DNA of 64,000 bases from Herbiconiux oxytropis (GTDB lineage Bacteria > Actinomycetota > Actinomycetes > Actinomycetales > Microbacteriaceae). The translations under genes and the position numbers were made by a program. The DNA lies in NCBI RefSeq assembly GCF_024979315.1, contig NZ_JANLCK010000013.1:22361-86360 (forward strand), in the 5' to 3' direction. The notes beneath the pieces are model-generated. The model was not told where the DNA came from. It did not search any database and saw only the letters and a list, made by a program, of their open reading frames with translations. This document shows, piece after piece, positions 27,715-39,428 of this stretch (position 1 is its first letter; every line of letters begins with the position of its first letter).

Positions 27715-28842
27715 GTGACCTCGACCGCACCCCGATCCTCCCCGCTGCACGCCGTGCACGAAGCGGCCGGCGCCTCCTTCACCGATTTCGCCGGCTGGCA
27801 GATGCCGGTGCGCTACTCCAGCGACCTCGCCGAGCACCACGCCGTGCGCGCGGCCGCCGGGCTGTTCGATCTCTCGCACATGGCCGAGTTCCGGGTCTCG
27901 GGCCGGGGGGCCGCCGCGTTCCTCGACCTCGCCCTCGCCGGTGAGATCTCGGCCATCGAGGTCGGCCAGGCGAAGTACTCGCTCCTGCTCGCCGACGACG
28001 GCGGGATCATCGACGACCTGGTGGTCTATCGCACGGCCGACGACGTGTTCCTCGTGGTGGCGAACGCCTCCAATCGCGAGCACGTCGCCGCAGCGCTCGA
28101 GGAGCGCGCGGAGCCGGCGAGCGCACCGTTCGAGCTCGCCGACGTGAGCGATGACACCGCGCTCATCGCCGTGCAGGGGCCCGCCTCCCGGTCGATCCTC
28201 GAGGCGACTGCGGGCCTCGAGGTCACCGGCATCGACACGCTCCGCTACTACCGGGCGATCCCGGCCTCGTTCGAGAGCACGCCCGTGCTCCTGGCCCGCA
28301 CGGGCTACACCGGGGAGGACGGCTTCGAGCTCTACCTCGAGCCCGCCCGCGCCGAGGGGCTCTGGCAGGCGGTGGCCCGCGCCGGTGAACCCTTCGGTCT
28401 GGTGCCGGCGGGGCTCGCGAGCCGCGACACGCTCCGCCTCGAGGCGGGCATGCCGCTCTACGGCCACGAGCTCGGCCTCCATACGCAGCCCCTGCAGGCG
28501 GGGCTCGGCCGGGTGCCCGCTCTCGGCAAGCCACGCTTCGTCGGCCGCGAGGCTCTCGAGCGCGGCCCCGGTGCCGATGCGCGCGTGCTCGTGGGGCTCG
28601 TGGGCGAGGGGCGTCGCGCCGCCAGGGCCGGCTACCTCGTCTACGCCTCCGACGACTCGACCACGCCGATCGGCGAGGTCACGAGCGGTGCGCTCTCGCC
28701 GTCGCTCGGCACCCCGATCGCCATGGCGTACGTCGATCCCGCTTTCCGGGAGCCGGGCGCGCAGCTCTCCATCGACATCCGGGGGACGCGCCTCGGCTAC
28801 CGCACCACGACCCTCCCGTTCTACCGCCGGAAGAAGGACTGA
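27715..28842 (+). CDS. gcvT: Glycine cleavage system T protein (aminomethyltransferase)
   Basis: Transfers the methylene group from aminomethyl-lipoyl GcvH to tetrahydrofolate, releasing ammonia. Visible marks are [13 protein letters not shown] near the N-terminus, [10 protein letters not shown], and [14 protein letters not shown] with the C-terminal barrel. It is 375 residues from the GTG at 27715, whose ribosome site lies in the riboswitch platform. First gene of the gcvT-gcvH-gcvP operon; gcvH follows after 1 bp. Confidence 0.96.
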   Translation: MTSTAPRSSPLHAVHEAAGASFTDFAGWQMPVRYSSDLAEHHAVRAAAGLFDLSHMAEFRVSGRGAAAFLDLALAGEISAIEVGQAKYSLLLADDGGIIDDLVVYRTADDVFLVVANASNREHVAAALEERAEPASAPFELADVSDDTALIAVQGPASRSILEATAGLEVTGIDTLRYYRAIPASFESTPVLLARTGYTGEDGFELYLEPARAEGLWQAVARAGEPFGLVPAGLASRDTLRLEAGMPLYGHELGLHTQPLQAGLGRVPALGKPRFVGREALERGPGADARVLVGLVGEGRRAARAGYLVYASDDSTTPIGEVTSGALSPSLGTPIAMAYVDPAFREPGAQLSIDIRGTRLGYRTTTLPFYRRKKD

Positions 28843-28843
28843 C

Positions 28844-29221
28844 ATGACCGAGAACACCGACCTCCGCTACACCGCCGAGCACGAGTGGGTGCTCATCGAG
28901 GGCTCCGTCGCCACGATCGGCATCACGGCCTACGCCGCGGCCCAGCTCGGCGACATCGTCTACCTGGATCTCCCCGAGGCGGGCACCGCGATCGCCGGCG
29001 GCAGCGTCGTGGGCGAGATCGAGTCGACGAAGTCGGTGGGCGAGCTCTTCGCCCCCGTCGACGGCACGGTCGTGGAGACCAACGCCGCCGTGGTCGACTC
29101 GCCCGAGCTCGTCAACAGCGATCCACTCGGCGAGGGCTGGCTGATCAAGGTCGAGTTCACCGAACTGCCCACCCTGCTGAGCGCCGACGAGTACGGTGCG
29201 CTCACGGGCGCCGGGGCCTGA
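28844..29221 (+). CDS. gcvH: Glycine cleavage system H protein
   Basis: The lipoyl carrier that shuttles the aminomethyl group between GcvP and GcvT. The 125-residue protein shows YTAEHEWV and the lipoylation site Lys in [10 protein letters not shown]. The start is the ATG at 28844. gcvP begins 6 bp after its stop. Lipoate attachment would need LipB/LipA-type enzymes, which are not in this window. Confidence 0.97.
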   Translation: MTENTDLRYTAEHEWVLIEGSVATIGITAYAAAQLGDIVYLDLPEAGTAIAGGSVVGEIESTKSVGELFAPVDGTVVETNAAVVDSPELVNSDPLGEGWLIKVEFTELPTLLSADEYGALTGAGA

Positions 29222-29227
29222 CCGCCG

Positions 29228-32194
<2,967 letters not shown>

Positions 32195-32230
32195 CGGGCG
32201 GGCATGCGCGCGTTTGCTAGAGTTCGACAC

Positions 32231-32992
32231 ATGACGACACCCCGTGCCGCCCGCCTGTCCGCACTCCTGACGGGCGCGGCGCTCGCGGGGGCCGCCGTGG
32301 CCGGCTCCGTGCTCGGGGTCGCCGCCCCGGCCTCGGCCGAACCGGTGTTCGACGAGGGCGGCTGCACCGTGCTGCGGGTGGCCGACGCGGGCCCGGGCGG
32401 TGCGCAGTGCGCGGGCATGGATCTCAGCGGCCCGCGGTTCGGCGAGGGCGACTTCCGGAACGCCGACCTGCAGAACACCTCGTTCGTCGACGGCGACGTG
32501 CAGGGCGCGGTCTTCAACGGCGCGAACCTCACGGGGGCCGACTTCACCAACACCCGCATCGTGGGCGCCGACTTCACCGGCTCGAGCATCCTGCCCGGTG
32601 TGCTCGACCTCGAAGCGGATGCCTCGGGCATGGCGCCCGTGCCCATCACGCCGAATCTGCCCACGGGCCTCACCCTCGACGGCTGCTCGATCGTGGCGAC
32701 GCCCGTCGGCTCGGGCGAGATGTTCCCGATCGGCACCTCGAACATCCTCTGCACCCTCTCGACCTCGTTCGAGGGCACGGCCACGGCCGTGATGACCGTC
32801 AACGTGACGGCTTCGGCGACAGCGCCGCCCACCGAGGAGCCGCTCTTCACGCCCGATCCCTCCGCCGCCGCCCCCACGGCCACCGAGTCCACTCCCAACT
32901 GGCTCATGATCGGCGGATTCATCGGCGGAGGCGTGCTCGTGGCGGGCGGCATCGCGGCCTTCGTCGTCTCGAACCGTCGCGCTTCGCGCTAG
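32231..32992 (+). CDS. Exported pentapeptide-repeat protein with HYR-like domain and C-terminal anchor
   Basis: A 253-residue protein. A signal peptide ends near PASAEP (about residue 36). Residues about 65-125 form pentapeptide repeats (for example ADLQN, TSFVD, AVFNG, ANLTG, ADFTN, ADFTG), which build a right-handed quadrilateral helix. A region with FPIGTSNILCTLSTS...TAVMTVNVTA resembles HYR/Ig-like modules. A Thr/Pro/Ala linker and a C-terminal transmembrane helix (about 225-245) with RRASR tail follow. Surface attachment is likely; no substrate or partner is known. Confidence 0.75.
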   Translation: MTTPRAARLSALLTGAALAGAAVAGSVLGVAAPASAEPVFDEGGCTVLRVADAGPGGAQCAGMDLSGPRFGEGDFRNADLQNTSFVDGDVQGAVFNGANLTGADFTNTRIVGADFTGSSILPGVLDLEADASGMAPVPITPNLPTGLTLDGCSIVATPVGSGEMFPIGTSNILCTLSTSFEGTATAVMTVNVTASATAPPTEEPLFTPDPSAAAPTATESTPNWLMIGGFIGGGVLVAGGIAAFVVSNRRASR

Positions 32993-33008
32993 GCGCCGCA
33001 GGTCGAAG

Positions 33009-33785
33009 CTACCCGAAGAGCGCGGGCAGGTTCGCCACCGCCCAGGCGTAGCCCACGAACGACAGGATGTCGATGATCCAGTGGGCCACCACGAGCGGCA
33101 TCGTGCGGCCCCAGCGCCAGTAGCACCAGCCGAACACCACGCCCATCACGACATTGCCCACGAACGGGCCGATGCCCTGATAGAGGTGGTAGCTGCCCCG
33201 CAGCACGGCGGTCGAGAGGATGATGCGCCACTTCTGCCAGCCCAGCTGCCGCAGCCGGGTGAACAGGTAGCCCACCACGATCAGCTCCTCCTGCAGCGCG
33301 GCGCGGAGGGCCGAGAGGATGAGCACCGGCGTGGTCCACCAGAAGGTGTCGAGCGGTGCGGGCACGACGTCGACCGTGATGCCGGCCGCCCGCCCGGCGA
33401 AGTAGAGCGCGATGCCCGGCACGCCGATCACGAGCATGAGCAGGAGGCCGCGGCCGAGGTCGCGCCACGGAGCCCGCAGGTCGAAGCCGAGCCGCCGGAA
33501 CGGGTTGCCGCCGGAGATCGCGAGCAGGTAGAACACGAGCGCCACGGGCACGAGCGCGAACACGATGGCGAGCACCTGGTAGGTGCCGTCGAGCCACTCG
33601 CGAGGGTTCAGCGATCCGTTGATCGTGGCGGTCTGATCGGCGAGCGCGGTCTCGGCGGTGAGGCGCGCGATGATGCTCACGATCGAGTAGACGGCGGATG
33701 CGCCGAGCGACAGCCCGAGCACGATCGCGATCTCGCTCCACAGCCTCCGGCGGCGCAGCCGGGCCCAGCTCAGGGCACGAGTCAT
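33009..33785 (-). CDS. CPBP family intramembrane metalloprotease
   Basis: A polytopic membrane protein of 258 residues with about seven to eight helices. The Abi/CPBP motifs are visible: ALQEELIVVGYLF (paired glutamates), SYHLYQG and AHWIIDILSF (histidines). The family includes CAAX-type proteases and bacteriocin-immunity proteins; this actinobacterial branch has no known substrate. It lies opposite and divergent from the oligopeptide transporter operon. Confidence 0.88.
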   Translation of the reverse strand: MTRALSWARLRRRRLWSEIAIVLGLSLGASAVYSIVSIIARLTAETALADQTATINGSLNPREWLDGTYQVLAIVFALVPVALVFYLLAISGGNPFRRLGFDLRAPWRDLGRGLLLMLVIGVPGIALYFAGRAAGITVDVVPAPLDTFWWTTPVLILSALRAALQEELIVVGYLFTRLRQLGWQKWRIILSTAVLRGSYHLYQGIGPFVGNVVMGVVFGWCYWRWGRTMPLVVAHWIIDILSFVGYAWAVANLPALFG

Positions 33786-33891
33786 TCCACTTCACTTTCT
33801 TGCGTCGAGCGCCACTTTTCCACACGAACTGTGGAAGTCGCACAAAGAAGTCACGCAATTAGTTTCGTGTTCGTAACTTTTTCGGCCGTGG

Positions 33892-33921
33892 TTTGCTCCG
33901 GATGTGACCCCCGCTTAGGGT
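33892..33921 (+). promoter_or_regulatory. Candidate promoter of the oligopeptide transporter operon
   Basis: TTTGCT (33892-33897) and TAGGGT (33916-33921) are spaced by 18 bp, a reasonable match to actinobacterial housekeeping elements, 65 bp before the TTG start. A GGCCCC-GGGGCC hairpin (about 33937-33955) and AGGAGG (33976-33981) lie between. Unproven. Confidence 0.4.
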
Positions 33922-33985
33922 ACTTCCTTAGGTTCGGCCCCTCATAAGGGGGCCCACCTTCTCTCATTCTGCATCAGGAGGAAAA

Positions 33986-35596
33986 TTGAAGATCAGACGG
34001 TTTGGTCTCGGCGCGATCGCGCTCGTGGCCGCGGGTACGCTCGCACTGTCCGGCTGCGCCAGCGGCGGCTCGGACGATTCGGCGGGCGACACCGCCGCCA
34101 TCATCACCACCAACGGCTCTGAGCCCCAGAACCCCTTGGTGCCCACCAACACCAACGAGGTCGGTGGCGGAAAGATCCTCGACGCGATCTTCGAGGGCCT
34201 GGTGTACTACGACGGCGAAGGCGCCCCCCACAACGCGGTGGCCGAGTCGATCGAGACCGATGACGCGACGAACTACACCATCACGCTGAAGCCCGATCTG
34301 ACCTTCACCAACGGCGACCCCGTGACCGCCGACTCCTTCATCGACGCCTGGAACTACGGCGCGCTGGCCTCCAACGAGCAGCTCTCGAGCTATTTCTTCG
34401 AGGACATCGTCGGCTTCAGCTACGACGAGGACTCCGAGCTCACCGGCCTCAAGAAGGTCGATGACCTGACCTTCACCGTCGAGCTCAACGCACCGAAGTC
34501 CGACTTCCCCCTGCGCCTCGGCTACTCCGCCTTCTACCCGCTGCCCGCCTCGGCGTTCGACGACATGGAGGCCTTCGGCCAGAACCCGGTCGGCAACGGC
34601 CCGTACATGCTCGACGGCGAGAACGCCTGGGCCCACAACGAGAAGATCGACCTCGTCGTGAACCCCGACTACGCCGGAGAGCGCACCCCCGTGAACGGCG
34701 GCCTCTCGATCGTCTTCTACGCCACGCAGGATGCGGCCTACGCCGACCTCCTCGGAGGCAACCTCGACGTGCTCGACGCCGTGCCGGACTCGGCGCTGTC
34801 GACCTTCGAGGCCGACCTCGGCGACCGCGCGGTCAACCAGCCCGCAGCCGTCTTCCAGTCGTTCACCATCCCGGAGCGCCTCGCCCACTTCGGTGGCGAA
34901 GAGGGCAAGCTCCGCCGTGCGGCGCTGTCGATGGCGATCAACCGCGAGGAGATCACCGACGTGATCTTCGAGGGTTCGCGCACCCCCGCCTCCGACTTCA
35001 CGTCCCCGGTCATCGACGGCTTCAGCGACTCGCTCGAAGGCGCCGAGGTGCTCGAGTACAACCCCGACGAGGCCGTGAAGCTGTGGGCCGAGGCCGACGC
35101 CATCTCCCCGTGGGACGGCGAGTTCAAGATCGCCTACAACGCCGACGGCGGCCACCAGGCCTGGGTCGACGCCACGACGAACAGCATCAAGAACGTCCTC
35201 GGCATCGAGGCGTCCGGTGAGCCGTACCCCACCTTCCAGGAGGCGCGCACGCTCATCACCGACCGCACCATCCAGACCGCGTTCCGCACCGGATGGCAGG
35301 CCGACTACCCCGGTCTGTTCAACTTCCTCGGCCCGCTGTACGCGACCAACGCCGGCTCCAACGACGGTGACTACTCGAACCCCGAGTTCGACGCCCTCAT
35401 CAACTCCGGCGCGGAGGACACCGACCCGGCCTCGGCCAACGAGAAGTTCCAGCAGGCTCAGGAGATCCTCCTTCAGGACCTCCCCGCCACCCCACTGTGG
35501 TACTCCAACGTGACCGGCGGCTACAGCGAGAACGTCGACGACGTCGTGTTCGGCTGGAACTCGGTTCCGCTGTACTACGAGATCACCAAGAGCTAG
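33986..35596 (+). CDS. oppA: Oligopeptide ABC transporter substrate-binding lipoprotein
   Basis: Family 5 extracellular solute-binding protein that captures peptides outside the membrane and delivers them to OppBC. 536 residues from a TTG at 33986 with AGGAGG six bases upstream. The lipobox LSGC places the lipidated Cys at residue 24. GNGPYMLDG, ADSFIDAWNYG and RTGWQADYPGLFNFLGPLY are typical of peptide-binding members. First gene of oppA-oppB-oppC-oppDF; a hairpin separates it from oppB. Exact ligands unknown. Confidence 0.92.
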   Translation: MKIRRFGLGAIALVAAGTLALSGCASGGSDDSAGDTAAIITTNGSEPQNPLVPTNTNEVGGGKILDAIFEGLVYYDGEGAPHNAVAESIETDDATNYTITLKPDLTFTNGDPVTADSFIDAWNYGALASNEQLSSYFFEDIVGFSYDEDSELTGLKKVDDLTFTVELNAPKSDFPLRLGYSAFYPLPASAFDDMEAFGQNPVGNGPYMLDGENAWAHNEKIDLVVNPDYAGERTPVNGGLSIVFYATQDAAYADLLGGNLDVLDAVPDSALSTFEADLGDRAVNQPAAVFQSFTIPERLAHFGGEEGKLRRAALSMAINREEITDVIFEGSRTPASDFTSPVIDGFSDSLEGAEVLEYNPDEAVKLWAEADAISPWDGEFKIAYNADGGHQAWVDATTNSIKNVLGIEASGEPYPTFQEARTLITDRTIQTAFRTGWQADYPGLFNFLGPLYATNAGSNDGDYSNPEFDALINSGAEDTDPASANEKFQQAQEILLQDLPATPLWYSNVTGGYSENVDDVVFGWNSVPLYYEITKS

Positions 35597-35608
35597 TCCA
35601 CCAGCTCG

Positions 35609-35643
35609 TTCGGGGGCGGCGGCTTCGAGCCGTCGCCCCCGAA
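35609..35643 (+). terminator. Stem-loop between oppA and oppB (attenuator or RNA stabiliser)
   Basis: TTCGGGGGCG (35609-35618) pairs perfectly with CGCCCCCGAA (35634-35643) around an inner CGGCT-TCG-AGCCG hairpin. There is no T-run after it, so partial termination or 3' end protection of the binding-protein mRNA is more likely than full termination. Confidence 0.7.
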
Positions 35644-35703
35644 TCATGCATTCTCGTCCGTTCGGCGCCACCCGCCTCTAGCTCGATTGGTACGGTCTGA
35701 TCC

Positions 35704-36633
35704 GTGGCCGGATACATCTTCAGACGTCTCCTCCAGGCGTTACCCGTCCTGGTGGGAACGACGTTCCTCATCTACTTCATGGTCTTCGCGATGCCCGGAG
35801 ACCCGCTTCTCGCCCTCTTCGGCGACAAGACCCCGAACCCGGCCGTGCTCGAGCGACTGCGCGAGCAGTACCACCTCGACCAGCCGTTCATCGTGCAGTA
35901 CTTCCTGTACCTCGGCGGGATCCTCCGCGGCGACTTCGGCACCTCGTTCTCGGGCGAGCCGGTCACCGACATCCTCGCGCGCACGTTCCCCGTCACGATC
36001 CGCCTCGCGCTGATGGCCCTGTTCATCGAGTTCGTGCTGGGCGTGCTGATCGGCCTCATCTCGGGCCTTCGCAAGGGCAAGCTGTTCGACGCCTCGGCGC
36101 TCGTGATCAGCCTCATCCTCATCTCGCTGCCGATCTTCGTGATCGCGTTCGTGGCGCAGTTCATCTTCGGGATCCAATTGGGCTGGGCCAGGACGACGGT
36201 GTCCGCCGGTGCCCCGATCCAGGATCTGATCCTGCCCGCGTTCGTGCTCGCCTCGATCACCTTCGCCCAGATCGTGAGACTCACGCGCTCCTCGGTGATC
36301 GAGACGCAGAGCCTCGACTTCGTGCGCACCGCCTACGGCAAGGGCCTCAGCCGGCGCCGCATCATCCCGGTGCACATCCTGCGGAACTCGCTCATCCCCG
36401 TGGTCACCTACGCGGCCACCGATTTCGGTGTGCTGCTGGTCGGTGCGACCGTCACGGAGGGCATCTTCAACGTGCCCGGTGTGGGCCGCACGCTCTACCA
36501 GGCGATCATCCGCGGTGAGGGCCCCACGGTCGTCTCGTTCGTGACCGTCATGGTGCTCATCTATCTGGTGGTCAACCTCGTCGTCGACCTCCTGTACGGC
36601 CTTCTCGACCCGAGGATCCGCTATGTCAAATAA
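35704..36633 (+). CDS. oppB: Oligopeptide ABC transporter permease OppB-like
   Basis: Inner-membrane permease of 309 residues with about six transmembrane helices. The N-terminus MAGYIFRRLLQALPVLVG and the EAA loop region FVRTAYGKGLSRRRII are typical of DppB/OppB proteins. The start is a GTG at 35704. It overlaps oppC by 11 bp, indicating coupled translation of the two half-permeases. Confidence 0.94.
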   Translation: MAGYIFRRLLQALPVLVGTTFLIYFMVFAMPGDPLLALFGDKTPNPAVLERLREQYHLDQPFIVQYFLYLGGILRGDFGTSFSGEPVTDILARTFPVTIRLALMALFIEFVLGVLIGLISGLRKGKLFDASALVISLILISLPIFVIAFVAQFIFGIQLGWARTTVSAGAPIQDLILPAFVLASITFAQIVRLTRSSVIETQSLDFVRTAYGKGLSRRRIIPVHILRNSLIPVVTYAATDFGVLLVGATVTEGIFNVPGVGRTLYQAIIRGEGPTVVSFVTVMVLIYLVVNLVVDLLYGLLDPRIRYVK

Positions 36634-37576
36634 CCCACCCACCCCGACACCGAAGCACTTCGTCGCGCCCCTGGAGGAGACCCCTCTCGTCGCGATCGAC
36701 GCGGTCAACGTCGGTGAGCGCAAGAGCAACCTCTGGATCGACGCCTGGCGCGACATGCGCCGCCGGCCGATGTTCTGGATCTCGGCCGCCATCATCCTGC
36801 TCGTCGTGGTCGTGGCGCTGTTCCCGAACCTGTTCTCGCAGATCGACCCGCGCGAGTGCGTGCTCTCGAACAGCAACGGCGCGCCCACCGGCGCGCACCT
36901 GCTCGGCTTCAACAAGCAGGGCTGCGACGTGTTCTCGCGCATCATCCACGGCACCTCGACGTCGCTGTCCGTCGGCATCATCGTGGTCATCCTCACCACG
37001 GTGCTCGGCATCCTCTTCGGCGCGTTCGCGGGCTTCTACGGGGGCTGGCTCGACTCGATCCTGTCCCGCGCCGGCGACATCTTCTTCTCGATCCCCTACA
37101 TCCTGGCCGCCGTGGTCATCATGTCGGTGTTCTCGGCCTACCGGAACGTGTTCGTGATCGCCCTGGCGATCGGCATCTTCGCGTGGCCGTCGACGGCGCG
37201 CGTGCTGCGGGCCGAGATCCTGAGGGTCAAGAACGCCGACTTCGTGATGGCCTCCCGGGCCCTCGGCGTCTCGAACTTCAAGATCCTGCTGCGCCATGTG
37301 CTGCCGAACTCGATCGCTCCGGTCATCGTGGTCACCACGATCTCGCTGGGCGCCGCGATCGTCGCCGAGGCGACCCTGTCTTTCCTCGGTGTCGGGCTCC
37401 CCAACACGACCATGTCGTGGGGCAACGACATCAGCGCGGCGCAGACCGACCTCCGCACCGCGCCGCAGACCCTCATCTACCCGTCCATCGCGCTCTCCGT
37501 GACCGTGCTCGCCTTCATCATGATGGGCGAAGTCGTTCGAGATGCCCTCGACCCGAAGGCGAGGGCTCAGCGATGA
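36623..37576 (+). CDS. oppC: Oligopeptide ABC transporter permease OppC-like
   Basis: The second permease, 317 residues, with about six helices and an extended hydrophilic N-terminus of about 45 residues. The EAA loop reads FVMASRALGVSNFKILLRHVLPN. It forms a heterodimer with OppB. The start is the ATG at 36623 inside the end of oppB; its stop overlaps the start of the fused ATPase gene (ATGA). Confidence 0.94.
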   Translation: MSNNPPTPTPKHFVAPLEETPLVAIDAVNVGERKSNLWIDAWRDMRRRPMFWISAAIILLVVVVALFPNLFSQIDPRECVLSNSNGAPTGAHLLGFNKQGCDVFSRIIHGTSTSLSVGIIVVILTTVLGILFGAFAGFYGGWLDSILSRAGDIFFSIPYILAAVVIMSVFSAYRNVFVIALAIGIFAWPSTARVLRAEILRVKNADFVMASRALGVSNFKILLRHVLPNSIAPVIVVTTISLGAAIVAEATLSFLGVGLPNTTMSWGNDISAAQTDLRTAPQTLIYPSIALSVTVLAFIMMGEVVRDALDPKARAQR

Positions 37577-39333
37577 CCGACGTCACGAACCAGAAGCCGC
37601 TGCTCGAGATCAAGGACCTCCAGGTGGGCTTCAAGACCACCGAGGGCGTCGTGCCCGCTGTCCGGGGTGTCGACCTCACCCTGATGCCGGGCCAGACGCT
37701 CGCCATCGTGGGGGAGTCGGGCTCCGGCAAGTCCACCACGGCCCACGCCATCATCAACCTGCTCCCCGGCCCCGGCCGGATCACGGGCGGCTCCATCATG
37801 TTCGACGGCCAGGAGCTCACCTCCTACAGCCAGAAGAAGATGGAGGAGGTGCGCGGGCGCCAGATCGGCTTCGTGCCGCAGGACCCGATGTCGAACCTCA
37901 ACCCGGTCTGGTCGATCGGCTTCCAGGTCGAGGAGACCATTCGGGCCAACGGCATCGCCACGGGCCGGAAGGCCGTGCGCGAGCACGCCATCCAGGTGCT
38001 GAAGGAGGCGGGCCTCGCCGACGCCGACAAGCGGCTGAAGCAGTTCCCGCACCAGTTCTCCGGCGGCATGCGCCAGCGCGTGCTGATCGGCATCGGTCTC
38101 TCGTCGCGGCCGAAGCTGCTCATCGCCGACGAGCCCACCTCGGCGCTCGACGTGACGGTGCAGCGCAAGATCCTCGACCACCTCGAGACGCTCACGCGCG
38201 ACATCGGCACGGCCGTGCTCTTCATCACGCACGACCTCGGCCTCGCCGCCGAGCGCGCCGAGCAGCTCGTGGTGATGTACAAGGGGCGGATCGTCGAAGC
38301 GGGCCCCTCCAAGGAGATCCTGCAGAACCCGGTGCACCCCTACACCCAGCGCCTCGTGGCTGCGGCTCCGAGCCTCGCCTCCCGCCGCATCCAGTCGGGC
38401 ACGGCCGCGACGCCCACGCATTCGCTGAGCGACCTCGACTACGCGCCCACCACGGTGACCGAGAGCGTCGACCTCATCGCGGCCGCCGAGGAGCGCCTCG
38501 AGCAGGTGCCGAAGGGCCCGAGCCTCGCGAAGCGTCCGGATGCCATCGTGGTGAAGGACCTCACGAAGGTCTACAACATCCGCGGCCAGGGCAAGGGCAA
38601 GGCGAGCGAGCTCATCGCCTCCGACAACGTCTCGTTCTCGGTCGCGAAGGGCACGACCACAGCGCTCGTCGGCGAGTCCGGCTCGGGCAAGTCCACCGTC
38701 GCGAAGATGATCCTCAGGCTCGAGGATCCGACGAGCGGATCGATCATGATCGACGGCGTCGACGTGGCACCGCTGAAGGGCCGGCCGCTGCTCGACCTGC
38801 GCCGGCGCATGCAGCCGGTCTTCCAGGACCCGTACGGCTCGCTCGACCCGCTGCGGAACATCGGCAACACCATCGGCGAGCCGCTGCAGGTGCACAAGGT
38901 CGGCGACCGCACGGCCAGGCGTGAGCGCGTGCTCGAGCTGCTGGACCAGGTCGCGCTGCCGCAGAACCTCATCACCCGTTACCCGAACGAGCTCTCCGGC
39001 GGTCAGCGCCAGCGCGTGGCCATCGCGCGGGCGCTCGCGCTGAAGCCCGACATCGTGGTGCTCGACGAGGCGGTCTCCGCTCTCGACGTGCTCGTGCAGG
39101 CCCAGATCCTCAAGCTGCTGGCCGATCTGCAGGCCGAACTCGAGCTCACGTACCTGTTCATCACCCACGACCTGGCCGTGGTGCGGGTGATCGCCGACAA
39201 CGTCTGCGTCATGCAGCGCGGGCGCATCGTGGAGGCGGCTTCGACCGATCAGGTCTTCGACAGCCCGCAGGAGCAATATACTAAGGAGTTGCTGAACGCC
39301 ATCCCGGGCGCTGGAATCACCCTGGGCGTTTAG
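37573..39333 (+). CDS. Fused double ATP-binding subunit OppDF
   Basis: A single 586-residue chain holding both ATPase domains of the peptide importer. Domain 1 has Walker A GESGSGKST (about 40), signature FSGGMRQRV and Walker B LLIADEPTSALD; domain 2 repeats them as GESGSGKST (about 372), LSGGQRQRV and IVVLDEAVSALD. The linker (about 280-320) is loosely conserved. The fusion replaces separate OppD and OppF. The ATG at 37573 overlaps the oppC stop. Confidence 0.94.
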   Translation: MTDVTNQKPLLEIKDLQVGFKTTEGVVPAVRGVDLTLMPGQTLAIVGESGSGKSTTAHAIINLLPGPGRITGGSIMFDGQELTSYSQKKMEEVRGRQIGFVPQDPMSNLNPVWSIGFQVEETIRANGIATGRKAVREHAIQVLKEAGLADADKRLKQFPHQFSGGMRQRVLIGIGLSSRPKLLIADEPTSALDVTVQRKILDHLETLTRDIGTAVLFITHDLGLAAERAEQLVVMYKGRIVEAGPSKEILQNPVHPYTQRLVAAAPSLASRRIQSGTAATPTHSLSDLDYAPTTVTESVDLIAAAEERLEQVPKGPSLAKRPDAIVVKDLTKVYNIRGQGKGKASELIASDNVSFSVAKGTTTALVGESGSGKSTVAKMILRLEDPTSGSIMIDGVDVAPLKGRPLLDLRRRMQPVFQDPYGSLDPLRNIGNTIGEPLQVHKVGDRTARRERVLELLDQVALPQNLITRYPNELSGGQRQRVAIARALALKPDIVVLDEAVSALDVLVQAQILKLLADLQAELELTYLFITHDLAVVRVIADNVCVMQRGRIVEAASTDQVFDSPQEQYTKELLNAIPGAGITLGV

Positions 39334-39428
39334 CGGATCCGGGCCACGACGCCCACTTTTCCCGCTCTCTAAGAGCCCGCGGGTGGCACGGCCACCAGAT
39401 TCGGGTTCACGAACCTGAGGACTTCCCC

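Noticed and set aside
34000..39333. The oligopeptide operon as a nickel or dipeptide-specific importer
   Set aside because: Nothing in the binding protein distinguishes substrates; calling it nickel-specific would be unsupported.
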